The translations under genes and the position numbers were made by a program. From NCBI GenBank assembly GCA_900319465.1, contig ONOL01000021.1, positions 1-49,786 on the forward strand: a DNA stretch of 49,786 nucleotides, in the 5' to 3' direction. Under the pieces are notes generated by a model that saw nothing but the letters and a program-made list of their open reading frames with translations, ran no database searches and was not told where the DNA came from. Below are positions 44,042 to 49,786 of this stretch, one piece after another; positions within the stretch are counted from its first letter, which is position 1, and each line of letters begins with the position of its first letter. This DNA is from an uncultured Eubacteriales bacterium. Lineage in GTDB: Bacteria > Bacillota > Clostridia > Oscillospirales > Oscillospiraceae.

Positions 44042-47000
44042 ATGAAAAAACTGCTTTCCGTCTTCCTGGCGCTGGCGCTGCTGCTCGGCGCGGGGTTTGC
44101 CGACGGCCGCAGCGCGGCCTCTGCCGAGACGCCCGACGCCGCGCTGCCCGCCGTGGGCGACACGGTGGAGGGCTTCACCGTGAAGGAGCTTCGCGATTTC
44201 CCGCTGGTCGGCGCGACGGCTGTCCTCTTCGAGCATGACCGCACCGGCGCGCAGCTCATGTACATCGCCAACAGCGATACGAACCGGATCTTTGATCTGA
44301 CCTTCTTCACCCGCGCGGTGGACAACACGGGCCTTCCCCACGTCTTCGAGCACTCCACGCTCGACGGCTCGGAGAAATACCCCTCCAAGGCGCTCTTCTT
44401 CAACCTGATCTACCAGACCTACAACAGCTACATGAACGCCTTCACCTATCCGCTCTTCACCTCCTACCCGGTGGGGAGCCTGTCGGAGGCGCAGCTTCTC
44501 CGCTACGCCGATTACTATACCGACAGCTGCCTGCACCCGAGCATCATGACGGACGAGAGCATCTTCCGGGAAGAGGCCTGGCGCTACCGTCTGGCCGACG
44601 CGGAGGACGAGCTTGCCATCGAGGGCACGGTCTACTCCGAGATGAAGGGCGCCATGGACCTGCAGAGCACCGCCTCCCGCAACTACCTGCGCACGGCCTT
44701 CCCCGGTTCCCTGATCGGCAACGTCTCCGGCGGCGAGCCGGAATTCATTCCGGATATGACCTGGGAATCCCTGCAGGATTTCCACAACCAATACTATCAC
44801 CCCTCCAACTGCATCGCCTATCTCTACGGCCAGTTTGAGGACTACACCGCCTTCCTCAAGCTCCTCGACGAGGCCTTCGCGCCCTTCGAAAAGCAGGAGT
44901 TCCGCTTCGAGGATCCCGACTACGTCCCGCTCACCGAGAGCGTGGAGGAGAGCTTCGCTTTCCCGGTTGAGGCCTCCGCCAATACGGAGAACCGCTCCGC
45001 GATCTACTACGCCTTCCTCTGCCCCGGCGTGAAGGACGATCCGAAGACCGAGCTCGTCCTCAACACCCTGACCGATCTGATGGCCGACGACGCCTCGCCT
45101 CTGCAGCAGCGGCTCAAGAAGGCGCTGCCCAGCGGCTCCTTCGCCACCTATATCGAGACCACGGGCCCCGAGGACGCGATCGTCTTCTACGCGCAGAACG
45201 TCAACGCCGAGGATGCGCCCGTCTTCCGTGAGACGGTGGACGCGGCGCTCGCCGAGATCGCCGAAAAGGGCTTCGCCCAGGAGCTGGTGGACAGCGTGAC
45301 GTCCTCCCTGTCGCTGAGCATGAAGCTCATCGGCGAAGGCGACGACGTGGGCGTGAACGTGATCTCCCAGATCGCGTATTCCCACGCCTCCTCCGGCCGC
45401 GTCTTCGACTACATGGACTATGTGGACGCGATGGGCAAGCTGGACGACTGGAACCGGGAGGGCCTGTATCGGAAGGCCGTCGCCGAGCATCTGACCGACG
45501 GGCTCACCGCTCTGGTCAGCACCTATCCCGAGCCGGGCCTGCGCGAGGAGCTTGACGCCGCGGAGGCCGCCCGTCTGGCCGAGGTCAAGGCGGCCATGAG
45601 CGCCGAGGAGCTCCAGGCCATTATTGACGCCACCAACGCCGAAGACGAGGAGGACGACGCCTCCGCCTACGTCGCCGCGCTACAGGCCGTGAACGCCGCC
45701 TCCCTCCCGGAGGAGATGCGCAGCTACGCGATCACGGACGAAACCGGGGACGACGGCGTGCGGCGCATCAGCGCCGAGGCCGGCGTGGACGGCGTCAGCC
45801 AGGTCATGCTCCTGCTGGACGCCTCCGGCCTGCCGCAGGAGGACATCCACTGGTTCGCGCTCTACACGGCCCTGCTGGGCGAGCTGGAAACCGCCGAACA
45901 CAGCCGCGAGGAGCTGGCCGCGCTGACCGGCCGCTACTTCTACGACGGCGAGATCCGCCTCTCCCTGATGGACCGCTACGGCACCGACGAGTACCGTCCG
46001 AACCTGCGCGCCTCCTGGATCGCCGAGGACGAGGATCTGGACGAGGGCTACGGCCTGCTCTACGAGCTGCTGTATGAGACCTCCTTTGAAGACAGCGAGA
46101 CCCTGCTGGGCCTGATCCAGCAGAACAAGGCCTCCCTCAAGAACGACGTCAACAACGCCCCCTACAACGTCATGATCTACCGCGCCTTCGGCGCGTACTC
46201 CCCGCTCTACGCCTACTACAGCTACTTCAACTACCTGGACTACTACGCCTTCCTTGAGCAGGTCGAGGCCTTGATGGCCGAGAATCCCGCGGCGGTGGCA
46301 GGGAAGCTGCAGGAGGTGCAGCAGTACTTCCACAACCGCACGAACGCCATCGCGGCCTGCGCCGCCAGCGCCGACGGCATCGCCGTCAACGCCCCGCTCG
46401 CCGACGCCTTCCTCGAAAAGCTCGACGCCGAGCCCATCGAGCCGCAGAGCTACCGCTTTGAACCCTGCGCCGCCAGCGAGGCGCTGGTCGTGGACAGCTC
46501 CGTGCAGTTCAACGGCGTCATCGCCGACTTCAAAGCGCTCGGGCTGGACGGCTACTCCGCCGCGCAGGACGCCGTCGCCTCCCTCATCAGCGATTCCTAT
46601 CTCTACCCCATGCTGCGCGATCAGTACGGCGTATACAGCGTGTTCCACGCCTTCTCCGAGGATGTGGGGACCTATGTGGTCACCTACCGCGACCCGAACG
46701 TCAAGGAGAGCTTCGCGGTCCTCGAAGACATGGCCGGATATGTCTCCGGCCTGGAGCTCGACCAGGAGAGCCTTGACGGCTATATCCTTTCCTCCTACTC
46801 CGGCTACGCCATGCCCGAGGGCGAGCTGAGCGGCGCGCTCAGCGCGATCCTCTCCCGCCTGTCCGAAGAACCGGAGGATCTCAAGCTCCAGCATATGCGC
46901 GAGCTCAAGGCCCTCACGCCCGAGGCGCTGCAAAGCTATGCCGACGTCTATGCGAAGCTGCTGGAGGAGGGCGTCCGCTTCACGGCCGGCGGCGCGGCTG

Positions 47001-47458
47001 CCATCAACGAAAATGCCGAGCTCTACGACGCGATCCTCAACCCCTTCGGCTCGGTCGACAGCACCCAGGTCGTCTTAACCGATCTGCCCGAGGACGCGGA
47101 GCACTACGAGGCCGTCCGCTTCGTCTTTGAGAACAAGCTGATGAACCCGCTGGGCGAGGACAGCTTCGGCGTCGACGAGCCCGGCACCATGGGCGACCTC
47201 GCCGGCGCGCTGTACGCCTTGATCGGCGGCGACGCTTCCGCGCAGCAGGACGCGCTGGATACCCTGAGCCTCTACGAGATCCTGCCTGCGGGCAGCGCGC
47301 CGGACGATCCCCTGACCGGCGCGCAGGCGGAGGAGATCCTCACCGTCTTCGGCACGGCTGCCGAGGTGCCCTACACGGCGCAGGGCGCCGCGGACGAGGC
47401 CGTCACCCGCGCCGAGCTTGCCGAGCTGCTCATGAGCTTTGTCCAGCAGGCCGGATGA
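44042..47458 (+). CDS. Secreted M16C (presequence protease-like) metallopeptidase
   Basis: Large zinc peptidase of the insulinase/presequence protease family, here exported. 1138 aa: signal peptide MKKLLSVFLALALLLGAGFA, catalytic domain with inverted zinc motif HVFEH (His100, Glu103, His104 in NTGLPHVFEHSTLDGSEKYP) and third ligand Glu200 (VYSEMKG), then the repeated PreP-type domains. The C-terminal ~75 residues (ILPAGSAPDDPLTGAQAEEI and later VTRAELAELLMSFVQ) look like an S-layer homology (SLH) unit, which would hold the enzyme on the cell surface. Cytosolic homologues lack the signal and this tail. Substrates are presumably extracellular peptides. Confidence 0.88.
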   Translation: MKKLLSVFLALALLLGAGFADGRSAASAETPDAALPAVGDTVEGFTVKELRDFPLVGATAVLFEHDRTGAQLMYIANSDTNRIFDLTFFTRAVDNTGLPHVFEHSTLDGSEKYPSKALFFNLIYQTYNSYMNAFTYPLFTSYPVGSLSEAQLLRYADYYTDSCLHPSIMTDESIFREEAWRYRLADAEDELAIEGTVYSEMKGAMDLQSTASRNYLRTAFPGSLIGNVSGGEPEFIPDMTWESLQDFHNQYYHPSNCIAYLYGQFEDYTAFLKLLDEAFAPFEKQEFRFEDPDYVPLTESVEESFAFPVEASANTENRSAIYYAFLCPGVKDDPKTELVLNTLTDLMADDASPLQQRLKKALPSGSFATYIETTGPEDAIVFYAQNVNAEDAPVFRETVDAALAEIAEKGFAQELVDSVTSSLSLSMKLIGEGDDVGVNVISQIAYSHASSGRVFDYMDYVDAMGKLDDWNREGLYRKAVAEHLTDGLTALVSTYPEPGLREELDAAEAARLAEVKAAMSAEELQAIIDATNAEDEEDDASAYVAALQAVNAASLPEEMRSYAITDETGDDGVRRISAEAGVDGVSQVMLLLDASGLPQEDIHWFALYTALLGELETAEHSREELAALTGRYFYDGEIRLSLMDRYGTDEYRPNLRASWIAEDEDLDEGYGLLYELLYETSFEDSETLLGLIQQNKASLKNDVNNAPYNVMIYRAFGAYSPLYAYYSYFNYLDYYAFLEQVEALMAENPAAVAGKLQEVQQYFHNRTNAIAACAASADGIAVNAPLADAFLEKLDAEPIEPQSYRFEPCAASEALVVDSSVQFNGVIADFKALGLDGYSAAQDAVASLISDSYLYPMLRDQYGVYSVFHAFSEDVGTYVVTYRDPNVKESFAVLEDMAGYVSGLELDQESLDGYILSSYSGYAMPEGELSGALSAILSRLSEEPEDLKLQHMRELKALTPEALQSYADVYAKLLEEGVRFTAGGAAAINENAELYDAILNPFGSVDSTQVVLTDLPEDAEHYEAVRFVFENKLMNPLGEDSFGVDEPGTMGDLAGALYALIGGDASAQQDALDTLSLYEILPAGSAPDDPLTGAQAEEILTVFGTAAEVPYTAQGAADEAVTRAELAELLMSFVQQAG

Positions 47459-47495
47459 GCGGAAGCAGTATTTCACGAATGACACAAACCGATCG

Positions 47496-47521
47496 ACGCG
47501 GGAAGCATCTGCTTCCCGCGT
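47496..47521 (+). terminator. Terminator after the metallopeptidase gene
   Basis: ACGCGGGAAGCA (47496-47507) and TGCTTCCCGCGT (47510-47521) form a perfect 12-bp stem with a minimal loop; TTGTCTG follows. Confidence 0.65.
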
Positions 47522-47710
47522 TTGTCTGTCGGAGAAGCAAGACGAAGAAAGCCGTCGGCGCGTAAAACGCAAGCTCCGCCCAGCGTTCAGCAAAAAAATG
47601 CGGCGAGTTTTTCCAACTAAAAAGTGCCGCGTTTTCTTTTTCTCCTGCCGCACATACTGTTTTTTGCGGACAATGCCTTGCAAGCAGTATCTGCGGAGGG
47701 GAGATTTTTT

Positions 47711-48631
47711 ATGAAAAAATGGATTTTGACGGCGCTTGCCGTCTTTGCGATGGCCGCGGCGGCGCCCACGGCCTTCGCCCGGGAACTGGAGCTCGGCGGG
47801 CAGATCGTCGGCATCCAGATCCAGACCGAGGGCGTGCTGGTGGCGGGCGTCGGCGCGGTGGAAACCGCCGAGGGCAGCCGGTCCCCGGCGGAGGAGGCCG
47901 GCGTCCGTCAGGGCGATATGATCGTCGCGGTCGCGGGCGAAAAGGTGAGGAACGCGGGCGAGCTGATCGCGGCGGTCGGCGCGCTCGAAGGCGGGCGCGC
48001 GGAGCTGACCGTCCTGCGCAGCGGAAAGCTCCTGCTGCTGACCGTGGAGCCGGCGCGCTCCGCCGAGGACCAGTGGATGCTGGGTATGTGGCTGCGGGAC
48101 GGGATCTCCGGCATCGGCACGGTGACCTTCTGCGATCCGGCGACCGGGCTCTACGGCGCGCTCGGCCACAGCATCAGCGACGCGGAGAGCGGCGCGATGG
48201 TGCCGATGGAGAACGGCAGCATCACCGAGGCGGAGATCGTCTCCGTTAAGCCGGGCGCGGCGGGCGTCCCCGGCGAGCTCAACGGCTGCGCCGATCTCGG
48301 TCGGGTGCTGGGCAGCATCGAACGCAACACCGAGCACGGCATCTACGGCCACATGAACCGGACGGGCGACGGCCGGCTGGTGGAGACGGGCGAGATCCGC
48401 ACCGGCCCGGCCACCATCCTCGCCACCGTGGACGGCGGGCAGACACGGGAGTTCTCCGCGCGCGTCAGCCGCATTTACCGCGACGGCGACGGCGAGCACG
48501 TCATGCTCAGCGTGACCGATCCGGAGCTCTGCGCCCGCACGGGCGGCATCGTGCAGGGCATGAGCGGAAGCCCCATCCTGCAAGACGGGAAGCTCGTCGG
48601 CGCGGTGACGCATGTGTCAGTACCCACATGA
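47711..48631 (+). CDS. spoIVB: SpoIVB sporulation serine peptidase, C-terminally truncated
   Basis: Secreted forespore serine peptidase (family S55) that triggers pro-sigma-K processing. 306 aa: signal/anchor MKKWILTALAVFAMAAAAPT, a PDZ domain (about 40-115), and the peptidase domain with catalytic His in GLYGALGHSISDAESG (His153) and GIVQGMSGSPILQDGKLVGA (GMSGSP at 293-298). SpoIVB normally continues past GAVTHV with a conserved tail (HVFVNDP...GYG). Here the frame reads VTHVSVPT and stops, so roughly 20-35 residues are lost. The break at about 48616 coincides with a mobile-element remnant. Activity is doubtful. Confidence 0.88.
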   Translation: MKKWILTALAVFAMAAAAPTAFARELELGGQIVGIQIQTEGVLVAGVGAVETAEGSRSPAEEAGVRQGDMIVAVAGEKVRNAGELIAAVGALEGGRAELTVLRSGKLLLLTVEPARSAEDQWMLGMWLRDGISGIGTVTFCDPATGLYGALGHSISDAESGAMVPMENGSITEAEIVSVKPGAAGVPGELNGCADLGRVLGSIERNTEHGIYGHMNRTGDGRLVETGEIRTGPATILATVDGGQTREFSARVSRIYRDGDGEHVMLSVTDPELCARTGGIVQGMSGSPILQDGKLVGAVTHVSVPT

Positions 48632-48745
48632 TACCTACCAAAAAACAGGCGTTTCCTCATACAAGATTACATAGTCACGGAAGAGCGAAGATACGGAAAT
48701 AGCAACAAGAGCGCGGCGGGTAAGCTGCGCTCTTGCTGCGTCAAA

Positions 48746-48906
48746 TACTAAACACTAATAAGATGAAGGCAAAGATTTGCGAGGCATATTTGTGCCAGGC
48801 GAGGCGGCGGCCGCAGCGAATAATGGAGATATATTTGCAAGGCCGCCAACGAAGCACGGCGCAAATCTGACCGCAAAGATTGCCTAATTTCTATTAGCGT
48901 TTAGTA
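48746..48906. repeat. Large inverted repeat upstream of the rep gene
   Basis: TACTAAACACTAATA (48746-48760) pairs with TATTAGCGTTTAGTA (48892-48906) with one mismatch; GGCAAAGATTTGCG (48768-48781) is complemented in 48860-48884 except for an 11-nt insertion. The GC-rich centre contains GGCGGCC/GGCCGCC. The position before a replication-initiator gene suggests an element origin. A CAAGAGCGC/GCGCTCTTG hairpin lies at 48706-48735. The rest of 48632-48745 holds no gene. Confidence 0.6.
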
Positions 48907-48918
48907 TAAGGAGGTTTT

Positions 48919-49230
48919 ATGACAGACTTACGCCCTCAGAGCGAGGGCTTTTCTTTTTACCGAATCCCCAAGCAGCTTGTCAAAGGGCGGGAATACCGCC
49001 CGCTGTCGCCCGCAGGGAAGCTGCTGTTCGGCCTCCTGCTCGACCGCGTGAGCCTGTCCGTCAGGAACAGCTGGCAGGACGGGGAGGGCCGGGCGTATGT
49101 GTATTATGCCATTGCGGAGATCTGCGAGGACTTTGGCTGCAGCCGCGTCACCGCCGGAAAGCTGCTTTCGGAGCTGGAGCGGATCGGCCTGATCGAGCGC
49201 AGGAAGCAGGGCCAGGGCAAGCCGGAATAA
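48919..49230 (+). CDS. Replication initiator protein A, N-terminal fragment
   Basis: 103 aa matching the N-terminal winged-helix region of RepA-type initiators found on Firmicutes integrative elements and plasmids: MTDLRPQSEGFSFYRIPKQL, VKGREYRPLSPAGKLLFGLL and the helix-turn-helix AEICEDFGCSRVTAGKLLSE. Full-length relatives are about 250-290 aa; this one ends at QGQGKPE, so the C-terminal part is missing. AAGGAGG lies 8 nt before the ATG. It is a remnant of a mobile element next to truncated spoIVB. Confidence 0.8.
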   Translation: MTDLRPQSEGFSFYRIPKQLVKGREYRPLSPAGKLLFGLLLDRVSLSVRNSWQDGEGRAYVYYAIAEICEDFGCSRVTAGKLLSELERIGLIERRKQGQGKPE

Positions 49231-49249
49231 AAAACTTTACATCAAGAAG

Positions 49250-49546
49250 TCAAATACTTATAATATCATTCACTTCTTGAATATAGTAAAAATAATTATT
49301 CTGCTCTTTACGGGCTTCAACACTCCAATTTGTAAGAATCTCCTCATATAAAACTCGAGCGTTTTCAGGGAGTTCGGCCTTTTTTGGTTGATGCAACATT
49401 GCGTTCTTGCGCTTCTCTCTGCAATTTTTGCATCTCGTAGGTATAGTCAGTCCTTTAGATTCGTAGAATTCTTTTTCTCCCTCAGTAAAAAAGCCTGCAC
49501 CACAGTCAATACAGTATAAAAGATATGTTTCATTCGTTACTTCCAT
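49250..49546 (-). CDS. Zinc-ribbon protein of unknown function
   Basis: 98 aa with CIDCGAGFFTEGEKEFYESK and, further on, CKNCREKRK: two CxxC knuckles of the probable zinc-ribbon type (zf-Tbcl-like). The second half is helical and charged, without recognisable motif. DNA is clearly AT-rich relative to the core genome, and it lies in the accessory tract after the rep fragment, so it was probably acquired. Confidence 0.7.
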   Translation of the reverse strand: MEVTNETYLLYCIDCGAGFFTEGEKEFYESKGLTIPTRCKNCREKRKNAMLHQPKKAELPENARVLYEEILTNWSVEARKEQNNYFYYIQEVNDIISI

Positions 49547-49680
49547 AGAATAACTCCTTCACCCAGAAATAAGATTGCTTATGTTTCGACAGTATAGCAT
49601 AATATATTTTATATCAAATTTCAATATAAATATATTTTTTCGCGATTGCCGCAAGTTTAATATGCAAGAACAATCTGCCG

Positions 49681-49709
49681 TTGACAATTAGCGTAATTAT
49701 GCATATAAT
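49681..49709 (+). promoter_or_regulatory. Promoter of the antitoxin gene
   Basis: TTGACA (49681-49686), 17-nt spacer, TATAAT (49704-49709): a perfect consensus, followed by AAGGAGG. The AT-rich stretch 49560-49680 has no gene. Confidence 0.85.
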
Positions 49710-49733
49710 AATGCTAAGTAAGGAGGTGGCGAG

Positions 49734-49786
49734 ATGCCGAATATTCGTCCTGTTTCCGATCTGAGAAATCATTTCGCTGAGATCAC
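49734..49786 (+). CDS. Phd/YefM-type antitoxin, 5' end only
   Basis: Cut by the right window edge. The 17 visible residues MPNIRPVSDLRNHFAEI match the conserved N-terminus of Phd/YefM antitoxins (PxSDLRNxF), DNA-binding proteins that pair with RelE/ParE or Doc-type toxins. AAGGAGG lies 8 nt upstream. A toxin gene would be expected just beyond the window. Confidence 0.75.
   Translation, partial: MPNIRPVSDLRNHFAEI

Noticed and set aside
44003-45490. 495-codon minus-strand frame opposite the metallopeptidase gene
   Set aside because: Shadow frame; the plus strand encodes a clear M16C peptidase with promoter and ribosome site.

Overview
The window is about 50 kb of GC-rich chromosome from an endospore-forming member of the Clostridia, most like an Oscillospiraceae/Ruminococcaceae gut bacterium. 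The evidence is gene content and order: dnaA-dnaN-yaaA-recF-remB-gyrB-gyrA in Firmicutes order, soj/spo0J (parA/parB) with two parS sites, sporulation and germination genes (a gerA-type operon, gpr, spoVT, spoIID, spoIVB), and several intergenic palindromic repeat families of a kind I recall from such genomes. The genus cannot be fixed from the sequence alone.

Layout. 1-270: tandem promoters and leader of an rRNA operon that runs off the left edge on the minus strand. 324-4099: a three-gene germinant receptor operon. 4141-9871 (minus): a PrsA-type foldase lipoprotein, mfd and a HAD phosphatase. 9891-10701: two ~225-bp direct repeat arrays with a GIY-YIG nuclease gene between them. 10706-14493 (minus): an acetyltransferase, an ABC exporter, rnhA and two small membrane proteins. 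14490-23633 (minus): the replication core gyrA, gyrB, remB, recF, yaaA, dnaN and dnaA, with the best oriC candidate between dnaA and dnaN. 23784-27489 (minus): mscL, serS, parB, parA and the parS sites. 27649-32844: gpr diverging from rpsT, then a lipid kinase, asnS carrying a frameshifting deletion, and a phosphodiester-glycosidase-like surface protein. 32890-35245: spoVT with a leader hairpin that sequesters its ribosome binding site, and a small-gene island bracketed by a second copy of that hairpin. 35283-37599 (minus): an acetyltransferase and three poorly known genes. 37732-41049: spoIID facing the rpmG-secE-nusG-rplK-rplA operon. 41337-47458 (plus): folC, ruvX, mscS and a large secreted M16C metallopeptidase. 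47711-48631: spoIVB, cut short at its 3' end, abutting a remnant of a mobile-element replication module. 49250-49786: an AT-rich zinc-ribbon gene and the start of a Phd/YefM-type antitoxin gene.

How it fits together. The centre is the chromosome replication and segregation locus. dnaA, dnaN, recF and the gyrases serve initiation, elongation, repair and supercoiling; ParA/ParB with parS act in origin segregation. The translation and secretion genes (rplK, rplA, rpmG, rpsT, nusG, secE, serS and a damaged asnS) are the usual ori-proximal highly expressed set. The cluster normally next to dnaA (rpmH-rnpA-yidC-mnmE-mnmG) is absent here.

The most unusual items are: (1) the GIY-YIG gene tightly bracketed by repeat arrays that include the genome's dispersed palindrome; (2) the hairpin over the spoVT ribosome binding site and its diverged copy 1,750 bp away; (3) a frameshifting loss of about 53 bp in asnS; (4) spoIVB truncated at the junction with a mobile-element remnant.
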